Source: Kingdonia uniflora
Lineage: Eukaryota > Streptophyta > Magnoliopsida > Ranunculales > Circaeasteraceae
Assembly: GCA_014058105.1 (NCBI GenBank)
Contig: JACGCM010001844.1
Span: 1,364,001-1,428,000 of the forward strand
Direction: 5' to 3'
Length of the DNA: 64,000 nt
Of the stretch, positions 1 through 10,317 are shown piece by piece. How positions within the stretch are numbered: position 1 is the first letter of the stretch; each line of letters starts with the position of its first letter. The notes beneath the pieces were generated by a model. It was not told the DNA's origin. It did no database searches and was given only the letters and a program-made list of their open reading frames with translations. Made by a program: the position numbers and the translations under genes.

Positions 1-1108
1 TAAACATCTCTTAGCTAGCAGAAGTTATCCAACCAAACAATATCTCATACAATTACAGTTCTCAAACCCCTCATAATCACACAACTATAAAGTCAACAAT
101 TTTACTCTACCTTCTCCTTCTCATTTCCTGGATTCTCATTGTCATCCCCTTGGTTCTTTCCCTCAGTTTGAGGAGAGACACCATCCAACCCTCCTACGAT
201 TCTAGCCACATCATCCTCCCCCTCCTCCTCTTCAATGTAGGTATCTTCCATAATGGCCATAATTTTAGCTTTAGAGTACCTTACCTTGAGTAGTTGGTGC
301 CCAAGTCTGTCGTTAGGCTACCATCTCATCCATGTTCTTCTGCGCTTCTTCTGTCAGCTCGAAAATTGTACCTCCTGCGTAGGCTTGGTAGAATCTAGTC
401 GCTTCCACTTATGAACTAAATCGGACTTCAATCGAGTCACCTTCTTCTCAAGATCTACCTTCTAATTCTTGAGCTCAGCTTTTTTATCCTCAATCCTGAG
501 GCATATCCCCTTCATCAGATAAGCAGCCTACAACAAAAAAATTAAACATATTTTCAACTCAAATCATAATACAGAATTCACAAAAATACAAATCACCAAA
601 ACTTATCACTTTACTCATCTCCTCAACACCCTTACGAGCTACAAACATGGCCTAATCCTCCATAGCTCCCAGCTAATCTTCTTCCACAAGTCTATTTTTC
701 ACGACCTTCCCCTCAGCCACTATAGCAGGAAGATCTACCCTCCTCTTCTTTGTATCTCCCTCGGCATCACCACTCCCCATGGTTCTAGAGGCCGAGCCAC
801 GCTTCAGACTTATTTTCTTCAAAAAATTCTGAGCTAGCTTGCTTGAAGTAGTAGATTCTAGAACATCTGCAAAGTCTAGTGCAGTAGCCTTCAATAAAGC
901 CACTCGCCTCTCTCTATCAGCCCCCTTATTTTTACCGATTCTAGCTCCTATCATCAGTCTCGTCACTTAAAACTTTTGAACCTTCTCGGGCCGTTGTTAG
1001 CTCGTCTATTCCTATTAATATTGAGGTCTTTCAGCGCTCCCTCAAGCTTAACCTTTTCTTGAGCAACAGTATCCAATAGGGACTCCTTCTTCACCTTCGA
1101 CTGAGGAC
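1..1108 (-). pseudogene. Antisense gene of Tat-1, charged C-terminal part
   Basis: After the 82-bp intron at 1109-1190, the - strand continues with a charged, Lys/Arg-rich segment (open at 966-673: IGARIGKNKGADRERR, KKRRVDLP). A second intron at about 528-606 matches the 80-bp intron of Tat-2, but its donor reads AT where Tat-2 has GT. Downstream is Lys/Glu-rich coding sequence to the window edge, equivalent to the coiled-coil start in Tat-2. The KKRR run could be a nuclear localisation signal; that is inference. Confidence 0.5.
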
Positions 1109-1190
1109 CTGTACACCAAACACAACACATTATCAGCAACAAAAAAACATTTAACTACAATAGTTTGACATTATATACATTTAATCTTAC

Positions 1191-2641
1191 TTTTCTTCAC
1201 TGTTCTATACAAAAATTCCATGGGTTCATCATCTCTTCTCTGAAGGTAAATAACCTTTCACCCAAATCACATTATCATTCCACATTCGACCTACAAAATT
1301 TAGATCAAAGAAAAGTGGTCGAGACGAGCTCGCAAAGAAATATGCCCCTCCACTTGCAGAATAATTTTTCACACCATAAAACTGCAAAACATTTTCAGGA
1401 GATATTCTCCTCTCCACCATATTCTCCTCCCACAACCTATTCAAACTCTCACAAATATTTATCACCTTCTACATGTTCCCGTTCAACTGGACAAGACATG
1501 CCCCAATGGTATTCATTATCCCTTTCACAAGATTGCTAAGGGGCAAACTCAACCCGTACTCCAACTGAGATAGATGTCAAAGAAATCCCTCTTCCAGGTT
1601 ACTCTAGACATTTCCATCATAATACTCCAAGGAGATTAATTTGTCTACTCACCTATCCAATTTTTCCTTCTCTAAATCAGGTAGCCAAAAGAAATGCTCC
1701 TCCCCATATTCTATAATACAACTTCTAAACTGCCTACCAGTGTGTTCTAAAATATTGCTCCATATTCCCCCTATAAGAGCTTTGGATTTATAAAACTCTC
1801 TAAATACATCGAAGTTCAGAGGGTATAATACCAATTGTCCAGGGAAATCTGGAAATTGAACAACTCCTACTTTGTCCTTCTTATCATATACTATATTCTC
1901 AGACTCATCTGAACAACTAGAGGTCAGAGCCTCCATAACAGGTGAAGTCTCCATCTTAACTACAAGTCTAAGGATGAAATTTGATTCTACACAGATATTC
2001 CTCACGTTCAACCTACATACAAGTCTAGGTATTCTATCATTTTCTTTTACACATCCATCATACATATACATATATCATAGCATATCTCTTTTTCACACAT
2101 ATCAATAGATTTTTATAAGTTACTATAAATAGTAATTTTTCAAAATTTAAAAACCACAAAAATCTTTCAAACACAAATTCACAATATTACAAATCATCTA
2201 CTAACCTTCAACGTCTGAAAACGAATCTGAAGCGGCGCCAAATCCTTCCTTCACAATGCTGTTATACAACCACTGTCGTGACTCAGTTATTGTAACTTTC
2301 TCTTGCCTTGCCTGTTGATCTTTCTTATCTAATCCCTCACGTGAATCTTTGCTATTTTTTATCTTTCTTCTCTCACTGTTCTTCAATTTTTTAGAAGTTG
2401 ATAAACATTTAAATGAAGGAGATGAAGTATTATTTATAGTTTCTCTCTCTAACTACTGGCAGTTATTGTGCCTCGCATGAGCCACCCTCAGTTTTGGAAA
2501 TGAGGCATCCCTTCCATAATTAATGTCAGACGTTTTATAACTTTTCGGTGAAAATACCTTCCTATCATTACCCCCTGCCCTATATTTTAATATATTATCA
2601 TCTCTCATACCCAAATCTCCCTCTGACCTCCCCACACTCAT
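1191..2641 (-). pseudogene. Antisense gene of Tat-1, N-terminal and gypsy-type transposon domain part
   Basis: Reading leftward, an ATG at 2641 starts a segment beginning MSVGRSE and ending at the motif RHNNCQ (about 2456). Next comes a Lys/Glu-rich stretch ending DVEG, then an intron (donor at 2205, acceptor at 2013, 193 bp), then a 140-residue open stretch at 2071-1649. That stretch contains QFPDFPGQLVLYPLNF and EEHFFWLPDLE. A further stretch at 1465-1229 contains LQFYGVKNYSASGGAYFF and then RMWNDNVIWVKG. The order and spacing of aromatic, Gly and Trp residues resemble the putative gypsy-type transposon domain found in antisense ORFs of Tat-lineage elements; that assignment is from memory of the family. 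An intron at 1109-1190 follows, matching one in Tat-2. The exact product is unknown and frame breaks show it is dead. Confidence 0.6.
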
Positions 2642-2716
2642 GATGACTCAACACATACACGCAATCAAACTTTCCCTGTACTAATACTAGAGATAAAAAT
2701 CAAAGCTACACATCCA

Positions 2717-3106
2717 AACCTTGTAACTAAGAAGTTTGAATGTTTCTAAAGATCTAGACAAATAGTTTCTTGGTGATCTCTTGTATAATTTTTTTGGTCT
2801 TTGTCTCTTTTGGAACCTCTTCCTTATATAGGCCATCTCTGCATCTCTTTATCGTGCTGGAGCACGTTCTCCAAATAATGTGGTTAGTGGTGGTTGACTT
2901 AATAACTATTGAGTTCGTAAAGGACAGGTGTCTTTGACTGGTTTATGTTTTTTGGTTTGAGTTCGACCCACGTTCTTTACCAGTTTGTGAAGTAGGTTTG
3001 AATATTGAATGGAGAAGTTATGTTAAAAATGCGTGAGTCTAAGATGGGGGTAAATCGAACTGGCGATAGCTCAATTTTAGGTGAGATTGAGGGATAGGTC
3101 CCTACA
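2717..3106 (-). repeat. 3' LTR of Tat-2, truncated
   Basis: It matches 16170-16564 over its whole length. On the - strand it begins TGTAGGGACC at 3106 next to the polypurine tract. The match stops at about 2717, so roughly 225 bp of the LTR 3' end are missing compared with the 620-bp copy at 15945-16564. Confidence 0.85.
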
Positions 3107-3123
3107 ATCACCCCCTCGCAACC
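3107..3123 (-). other. Polypurine tract of Tat-2
   Basis: On the - strand a purine run GCGAGGGGGTGAT lies directly before the LTR start. The same position in Tat-1 (23700-23717) reads GTGAGGGAGCGAT, which supports the assignment as the plus-strand priming site. Confidence 0.7.
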
Positions 3124-3367
3124 AAAGTTACGAGTGGCTTTGGTTGATAAAGGATATATGTGTAATTGGTTATCGGGTTTGAAGTTCTTGGATAGTGGAA
3201 TGGAGTAATGATGGCTTTGATTGTATATAAGTTGTGGGGTTATGGGGAAATGACGTATATTAAATGAAGATGTGGATGCTGATGTATGTGAAGGTTATGA
3301 TTTGAAGAGTTACGCTTATAATGAATGATAATATTTAGAAAAACCTACCTACACAATAAATGTAGGG

Positions 3368-3379
3368 TTATATAAATAG
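3368..3379 (+). promoter_or_regulatory. Candidate TATA box for the Tat-2 antisense gene
   Basis: The sequence TTATATAAATAG faces the antisense gene, about 265 bp inside the 3' LTR boundary. Tat-1 has GGTTATATATAAAG on the - strand at 17164-17176, and Tat-4 has CTATATAATAAGG at 57570-57581, each 240-272 bp from its own 3' LTR. The shared position and orientation in three elements is the evidence; no transcript data are available here. Confidence 0.5.
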
Positions 3380-3536
3380 TACCTGCATCGAATCTTGGAA
3401 GTAGAGTACGCTTAAAATTTGTCAAATTCTCTAAAAAATTTAAAATGGTGAAGACTCAGAGGATGGTCCTTGAAGAGAGGATTGCATTAAAATGCAAAGG
3501 TTGAAGTTAAAATACTTTTGCGATTAATCCTTTGAG

Positions 3537-3746
3537 ATGTCGATACCCGCTCCTATCCATCCGACTTATCAAGGTATATCAGAAGACGAAGCAGTTAAAA
3601 CTGAGGAGGAATTTTACTGTAGGTGGAGGTTTTATGTCGTCGTCTTGATAGGCGAGGAACGTTGGGCTTGTCTTTGTACTCTGGCGGAGGACAAGGTTGG
3701 GGGGATAGATGCAGGGATAGGCATAACTGCGGGGCAGTTATGCTGA
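3537..3746 (+). CDS. Small conserved antisense ORF of Tat-2, unknown function
   Basis: This 69-codon ORF lies about 160 bp after the candidate TATA box and runs in the same direction as the antisense gene. The counterpart in Tat-1 (16782-16990, - strand) keeps the protein pattern: PTYQG near the start, then LxGExRxxCLxxLAEDKV, then DxGIGxTAxQ. The Tat-1 copy has a stop and a one-base shift, yet the reading-frame signal survives, suggesting past coding selection. No known domain is recognised. It could be a separate small protein, or a first exon of the antisense gene. Downstream both copies keep GATTCTAAG followed by GT, a possible splice donor. Confidence 0.45.
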   Translation: MSIPAPIHPTYQGISEDEAVKTEEEFYCRWRFYVVVLIGEERWACLCTLAEDKVGGIDAGIGITAGQLC

Positions 3747-5331
3747 TTTTTTGTATCACCATGGATTCTAAGGTCAGTCCCTCTTCATCTTTACCAACTC
3801 TGCGAGGGCAGTGGTTATAGGAGAGGCGATGATGGTAGTAGAGGAGTAAGATGAGAAGTGGAAGTCTGTTTCTACATTTCCAACACTTTTTGGTGCTAAG
3901 AATACCTTCAATTTGAAGAGTTAACTCTAACACTGAGTCTTTTGCTTGCATGGTTTCTGTTTGAAGTTTGACTAGACTTTGACCAAACTCATGTGAGAGA
4001 AGCTTTTTATTATTTCCAATTTTTGCTTTGCATCAGGGTAAAAATTTACTAAAGCAGAATGAACTGAAAGATTTAATGTGTCAGAGTGCCTAAATTACCT
4101 ATTATTTGCAAAAGAATTGAAAAACTTATTATCTGTAAAGTACTTAAAGTTGGGTGTTGGACAGATTATGTATCTATAAAGTACTTGAGATTGATTACTA
4201 AAAGACTTGTTATCTATAAAAACATGTGTAATCTTTTTTGACATGAATAAAATTTGTTATCCAATTTCTTGTGTTGATGTAGATATAGAATAGCTCGTAG
4301 AAATAGAGCTGAAATGTTTTGAAGAATGTATGAAATGAATTGAAATGTATGAGTACCGAAAGTATTGTTATTCTAACATTCGAACTGAGATAAATATGTA
4401 CAAAAATTTATGTTGTGATGTAAGTATGATTTGTTTTACGTGCTGAAAATGTGGGAAAGAAAAATTATAGGAAAGCTGTAGTGCAAAAATTCGATCTAAT
4501 AGAGGTCGATAAAAGAATAAATCTGAAAAGAATAAGCTCAACCTAGAAAGTTATGGAATGTATGAGTTCGAGGGAGGTGATAAGTCCAAATAATTTTTCT
4601 CAAGATTCTGGGTTTTCTGTTACGAGATAAAAGGTCATTATTACATTTTGAGGAGAAAGTGCAGTAAAAATGTATAAATAAGGGTAGAATGATTTTTGAA
4701 TATGGAGAAGAGATTAAGATGGTGTGGATTCGATCTCAGAGAATACGTCATGCCGCTGAAGGACAATTGGCCATAAAGATCGCTGAAGTGCGGGAGAGTA
4801 TTTTTAGATTATTTGGTTATGATGTTAAGTTACCAGTGAGGGAGTGTTAGCTCAAAAGATTAGATGTAAGCTATAGGAAACTTGAGTATGCCCGTTATTT
4901 CTATGAGATATGTTTTCGTGAACTGGTGAGGGATCCTGCAGATTGAGAAGAGGTGGTTAGATTGATTGATGAGGTAGAGATCGAATTTAAAGATGTGATG
5001 ATTGTTAAAGGATATCTGATCGGATGTGGTCGCCCAGGTCATCAAGGTTGTTTTAGGTGTAATTATATGTAAAGTGCTATCATAAATAAATGTAAGTTTT
5101 TGGAATCTAACAGAAAAGATGAAAGTCAAATTGATCCTCTATACTTACAAATGCCGTTTGAGACTGTTTTGATTAACAATTTTGAATAATTTTGAAAATT
5201 TTGTAAGGTTTGAAAATGACGTCACTAGTACTATAAGTATAAGAATCAAGAATGGAAAAAATACAGGAGCTTCTAGTTTTGTTTTATATATAAAGTTGCA
5301 AAAATCTGATATCGTGTGAGTGTGAGTCATT
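3747..5331. other. Non-coding stretch between small ORF and antisense gene in Tat-2
   Basis: AT-rich, with no open reading frame I can support on either strand. It lies between the candidate antisense promoter/leader ORF and the MSVGRSE start, so it could be the leader or first intron of the antisense transcript. The first ~230 bp match 16565-16780 of Tat-1. Confidence 0.4.
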
Positions 5332-6524
5332 ATGAGTGTGGGAAGGTCAGAGAAAGATATGGAAATAGGAGAGAGAAATAGATGAAAATATAAGGGGAGG
5401 GGTAATGATGGAAAGACGGTTTAATTGAGAAGGTATAAGACGTCTGACATGGATAGTAGAAAGGACGTATCGGTTCCAAAACCAAGGATGGGTCGTGCGA
5501 GGCACAATAACTGCCAGTTATTAGTAGAGACGTGCGCTGTATGTTTGTGTTTTTTTTTCCAAATTGTAATATGCTATAAGAAAATCTCTAAAAAATCACT
5601 ATTTATAGCAATCTATGAATTTTGACATATATATAGAATATATGAAAGATATCTTGTATGTAAATGATCGATGTGTATGAGATAATGATAGATACCTGAA
5701 CCTGCATGTAGGTTGAGGCATTTGTGTAGAATAAAAAATTTGCCTATAGAATTATAGCTGAGATGGATAGTTCACCTATTAATGAGGTGTCGACCTCTGG
5801 TCGGACTGTAGAGTCCGAAATTGAGATGCTTAATAGTGAGGTTAAAGTAGGATTGGAACAATTTCTAGGTTTCCCTGCCAAATTGGTGACCTATCCTCCC
5901 AGTTTGGATACATTTAAAGAATTTTGTAAAGCCAAGGCTGCTGTAAAAGGGACATGGGGTAACTACACATAATATGTTGGTAGGCTATTTAGGGGGTGTA
6001 CTGTAGTGGCAGGGGAGGAATATTTTTATTTGTTGGCCGACTTGGAGGAGGATAAACGAGATAGGGGTATAGATGAATTGATCTCGTTAGAATATTTTGA
6101 TGGGAGTGGTCGGAGTGACCTTTTAGAGGGCTTTTTGTGCTACCTGCCTCAATTAGAGTACAGGTTGAGTCTTTCCCTTACCAATTTGGCGAAGGGGATG
6201 ATGAATAAGATTGGGGCATGTCCTATATAATTAAACGAGAACATGTAGGAGACAATAAGTGTTTGTGACCATCTAAATAAAAAATAGGATAATGAGGGGA
6301 AGTGAGGAGGATATCACCTGAGGATGTATTACAGTTTTATGGGGTAAAGAATTATCACGCCAGTGGTGGGGCATATTTCTGTGCGAGTGCAACTCAGCCT
6401 CGCTTCATCGATCTAAATTTAGCAGGTCGAGCCCGAAACGACAATGTAATATAGGTGAAGGTTAATTGTCTTCAAAGAGATGATAAAAAACCTTTGGGTC
6501 TTCTGTTTAGAACTGTAAAACAAA
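5332..6524 (+). pseudogene. Antisense gene of Tat-2, N-terminal and gypsy-type transposon domain
   Basis: An ATG at 5332 begins MSVGRSEKDME, as in Tat-1, and the segment ends at ARHNNCQLL (about 5524). The Lys/Glu-rich exon that Tat-1 has at 2201-2386 is absent. An acceptor, TGCATGTAG, ends at 5711 at the same place as in Tat-1. The domain follows: MDSSPINEVS at 5763, QFLGFPAKLVTYPPSLDTF, and AGEEYFYLLADLEE at 6006. After a frame break comes VLQFYGVKNYHASGGAYF at about 6325 and RARNDNVI at about 6430. Stops at 5970 and about 6450 show decay. The pattern resembles the putative gypsy-type transposon domain typical of antisense ORFs in Tat elements; its biochemical role is unknown. Confidence 0.6.
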
Positions 6525-6607
6525 GTAAGTAACAATGCATAGAGTATAATATTGATATGTTTGAACTGATAATCTTTTATTGATAATAAAAATGTTGTGC
6601 ATGGCAG

Positions 6608-7127
6608 GCCCGAAGTCCCAGGTAGAGAGGAAAGATTCATTGTTGGACGAAGTTTCTGAGGAAGAGGTTGAGCTCGAATTTGTGCTGGAAGGACTTGGCC
6701 TTAGCAAAAAGAAAAGGGTTGGGAGTAAGTTGAAAAAGGTTAATAAATCTCAATCGACTAGGCTGATGGCGGGTATTGATGATGAAAAGAAGAAAGGAAC
6801 TGGTGGGAAGGGTGAACGAACTTTCCCAAGACCCCTAGAATAGACAGTTCAGTTTAACCAGAATCTATTACGTCGAGCAAATTAGCTTGAACGTTTCCAA
6901 AAAATAGATGCTGAAGTGTCCGTCAGCCTCTTGTACCACGGAAAGTGGTGAGGTCGACGAACAAGAAAAAAGGAGAAGAATTGAACCTTTGGGAAAGTTA
7001 GGAGAAAAGGTTGTTGAAGAGCAACCTGCTGCGGAGGACGTTCTTAAAGAAGTAGTGGAAAGGGCCAGGCTGGCGGCTCTTCACGGGGGGGGGGGGGGGG
7101 GGGGGCGGGGAGGACATGAGCAAGATG
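6608..7127 (+). pseudogene. Antisense gene of Tat-2, charged linker exon
   Basis: The exon is bounded by introns 6525-6607 (GTAAGT...GGCAG, 83 bp) and 7128-7207 (GTATGT...TGTAG, 80 bp). Both introns have counterparts of near-identical length in Tat-1. The exon encodes an acidic stretch (DEVSEEEVELEFVLEG), a basic stretch (LSKKKRVGSKLKK) and, after a frame break, QEKRRRIEPLGKLGEK. It ends with a poly-Gly tract from a 21-base G run at 7085-7105. The basic clusters could be nuclear localisation signals; that is inference. Confidence 0.5.
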
Positions 7128-7207
7128 GTATGTCTTTATGTTTGATTATGTGAAATATTTATTTATTGCGTTTCGAGCTCACGCTGTGGTCGATTTGTGT
7201 TTTGTAG

Positions 7208-8147
7208 GTTGCTCGTTTGGTGGGGGGGATTTGGCTCAGAGTTGAAGAAGAAAAATCTGAGGTGAAGAAGGTGAAGATCGAGCTTAAGAAGAAGGTAGCT
7301 CGAGCGAAGGCTGATGCTCTAAAGGAAGTAAAGAAGCTAGAGACCTTGAAGGTTTCCCATGCGGTGGCGATTGGCCATCTACAAGTAGAGGCGAGAACGA
7401 ATCTGGAGGAGGTAGTGGCGGAGCGCAAAAGGCTTGAGCCCACCTGATGTTGATGGGATATTTTAAGGATGAGATGGATGCCATTAAGGTAGATACCTAT
7501 GTTGAGGAGGGAGATGATGAAGAAGTGGAAGAGGTTGCAGTAGGAGTTGTTGATGGGCTAGATGATGTTTCTCGCCAGACAATGCTAGACAATCAAGGGG
7601 ATGACACCAAACTCCCAGAGGGCGAGAATGAGAAGGTAGGGTAGAAAAATGACTTTGTATGAGTATTTTGGAAGTGCCCTGTAAATTGTTGGATTGTGTA
7701 TATTGAATAGACTTCTGTAGGCCGAGCCTTTTTTTTGTAACCTTATTGTAGGCACTTAGAAAAATGAGTCTCAGATTAAAAGATCTAGAGATTGAGCTTG
7801 CCAGGGAAAAAAAATCTCAAAATCCTTGCTGTTTTCGCAACTGGAGCTGCTGGTTAGATCGGAACAGGCCTTTTCACTAGTATACTATTTTAACATAAAG
7901 CTACCAAGTAAATAAGACAACATAGAACATAGAGGCAGACCAAAAACTTGTTATCAGTTTTAGGAAAATGACACTAATATAGTGCATAGGAAAATTCAAA
8001 GTTTTAAACAAAGTAGCATATAGAAAACAAGTACCTTAGACCTCAAAATTTATATCATGGAGCATCCATATGAGATTGTACTTTGACCTTTAAGTCTGAA
8101 AGTAATTGCACACGGTAGATGTTAGTAATAAGATATATTTTTAGAAA

Positions 8148-8193
<46 letters not shown>

Positions 8194-9543
8194 TGGATGT
8201 TTTGAATCAAACTGTATATAATGTATCTATATTGTACAGTTCGAATTGGATTCAGCTCGCTCACGCGAAGATGAAACGCTCCAATGTAACCGAGAATTTG
8301 CAGAGGAGTTGGATAGGGTGAGGGAGGCGAATGAGGACAAAGAAGACCAATATGTAAAGGTGCATTTCAAACTTGTTGAGGCAACCCAGATTGTTATCGA
8401 CTTCATTCGTAAGATCAAGGAGAAAGAGCTTGCAGAGATAAAGGATCACGCCGTAAAGCTTCAAAGTCGGATTGATACGCTGATGGTAAAGAGTAGGCAT
8501 GCTAAAATGGCTCAATACCGTATTCATACGCTAGAGAGATCGGAGGGACAATCTCGAGCTGATCTTCATAATTGTAGAAGCGAGCTGGAGCGACTAAAAC
8601 TGAAAATGATTGAAAAGGATAATGAGCTGAAGGTAGCTTGAGATAATCAATCAGCTTCGAAAGGATAATGAGCCGAACACTTGCATATAACCCTACCTGC
8701 CAAGGTTATTGAGTTTTGAGCGATACAACAAAAGTGTGACGAGTTAAATGAGAGGGTGATACGATTGAAGGCCGAATTAACGTAAACCAATGCGCACGTC
8801 AAGAACGCTGAGGCTGGAGAGCGCTCGAGGAGGAGTATAAATGATGTTAAGGTTCCTCTAGTCCAAGGAGATGTAGTTAGGCCTGTCAGATCAAATTACA
8901 GAGCTAGAAGGTGAAGTAGCTCGAATTCAGGGGTATGCACAAAAAGGGAATGCAAACTAAAGGGAGTGCCAATATAAGTTGGATGCTGCTCTTGTCAGGG
9001 AGAAAGTCTTGGAAGGGGAAATCAGGGCAAAGGAAATTCTAATGAAGAAGAAAGATGACTTGCTAGAGAAGAGTTGAATGCAGAAATTGAGAGACTTCGT
9101 ACTCAGGTGGCGGACCTGGACGCCATTAATCAGGCTGAATCAGCTAAAGCCATCAAAAAATTAAAAGAGAGTATAACTTTTGATGCTTTGACAAAAAGGG
9201 AAATGACACATCAGAAGAGACTGTATGCAATTTTGGAGTCACGCCTCAAGAAGGTGAGATCTCACTTTTCAAAGATAGTCGTATCTCATGCATCATGCTC
9301 AGACCTGTTAAATCGACTGTTGCGTATTTTGTAGAGGAAGTAAAAAGACTTGAGTTAGAACGAGATACCTTGTTCAAGAGCTTGTCTGACAAGGGATGCA
9401 ATTGTAGAGTTAATATAGATCGAGAGAACTATATGGCCTTCATGGAAACAAATTTAGGCCCTCAACCTGCAGATTTGATAGAAAGGGGCAATGTTGTTAT
9501 AACTCGCGAACTGAATTTTGATCGACCTCCTGCTATAGGGTAA
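7208..9543 (+). pseudogene. Antisense gene of Tat-2, coiled-coil C-terminal part
   Basis: The exons at 7208-7635, 8239-8641 and 9074-9543 encode long Glu/Lys/Leu-rich helices with heptad-like spacing (EEEKSEVKKVKIELKKKVAR; CRSELERLKLKMIEKDNELK; NAEIERLRTQVADLDAINQ). The C-terminus ends RELNFDRPPAIG before a stop at 9541. An intron from about 7636 (AAG/GTAGGG) to 8238 (TTGTACAG) contains a 40-bp TA repeat. Frame breaks between 8641 and 9074 show decay. Coiled coils behind a gypsy-type domain are seen again in Tat-4 (54695-55310, - strand). Confidence 0.5.
8150..8189. repeat. (TA)n microsatellite
   Basis: A pure TA repeat of 20 units within the putative long intron of the Tat-2 antisense gene. 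Confidence 0.95.
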
Positions 9544-9630
9544 AGCATGGCTGACATCCCAACAGTAGAAAAGAATCCATTATAATGTGACCTGAAAATA
9601 AATAGTATCTATCGCAGACATATTAAAAGA

Positions 9631-10094
9631 GATGAAGGTTAGTATTACCTTTGCCTTATCTTATGCCTGTTAGAGTCATTGATATAAAACAAGTTTCTAC
9701 ATTTGTTTTAATCGTAGAGATTTAGTAGAGTCAGCCAAACCAAGTGTTATCCTTGATTTAACCGGTATAATGTCCCAAACAAGTTGAAGTAGATGAAGGC
9801 TAGTATTACCTTTGCCCTATCTTATGTTTGGTAGAGTCTTTGATATAAAACAAGTTTCTACATTTATTTCAATCGCAGAGATTTAGTAGATTCAGCCAAA
9901 CCAAGTGTTATCATTGATCTAACTGGTATAATGTCCCAAACAAGTTAAAGTAAATGAAGGCTAGTATTACCTTTGCCGTATCTTATGTTTAGTAGAGTCT
10001 TTAATATAAAACAAGTTTTTATATTTGTTTCAATCGCAGAGATTTAGTAGAGTCAGCCAAACCAAGTGTTATCCTTGATTTAACTAGTATAAGA
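9631..10094. repeat. 161-bp tandem repeat, about 2.9 copies, in the Tat-2 3' region
   Basis: Three direct copies start at about 9631, 9792 and 9953. They share ATGAAGG(C/T)TAGTATTACC, GATTTAGTAGAGTCAGCC and AACCAAGTGTTAT. A partial fourth start (GCTAGTATTATC) is at about 10103. The array sits between the antisense gene end and the integrase end. Tandem repeats in the variable 3' region of Tat/Ogre elements are a known source of plant satellite DNA. Confidence 0.9.
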
Positions 10095-10317
10095 TCGATT
10101 GAAAGCTAGTATTATCTATGCTTTAATCTATAAAATATAGTTGAATCTACGTGAGTAGAGAGATGTTGTAAAAAACTTGGAAGTTTCATTAATTAGTTCT
10201 GAATTTACATTGGATGGAGATGAAAATCCTACTTTTGGAATTGAAAAAACAAAAACGAGAAATAGAAATAGAGTAGTGAGACACTTGACGATAGTATCAT
10301 TTAAGTTGCCCAGTATT
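10095..10317. other. Spacer between tandem repeats and integrase in Tat-2
   Basis: No ORF or recognisable motif is seen apart from the decayed end of the repeat array. Confidence 0.5.

Larger units (their letters stand above)
1..2716 (+). mobile_element. Left fragment of outer Tat-type Ty3/gypsy element (Tat-1)
   Basis: This block carries, on the - strand, a diverged copy of the antisense gene found on the + strand at 5332-7640. The two are very roughly 75% identical where I compared them. Because the antisense gene runs opposite to gag-pol, its host element lies on the + strand. The rest of the element is found at 16565-17345 and 23621-24292. Sequence equivalent to about 3975-5256 of Tat-2 is missing at the 2716/2717 junction, together with about 225 bp of the Tat-2 LTR. 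That fits one deletion after Tat-2 inserted here. The gag-pol part of this element would lie left of the window. Confidence 0.75.

Noticed and set aside
1165..1539. 124-codon + strand frame
   Set aside because: Mirror of the antisense gene of Tat-1 on the - strand; no domain and no conservation in this frame.
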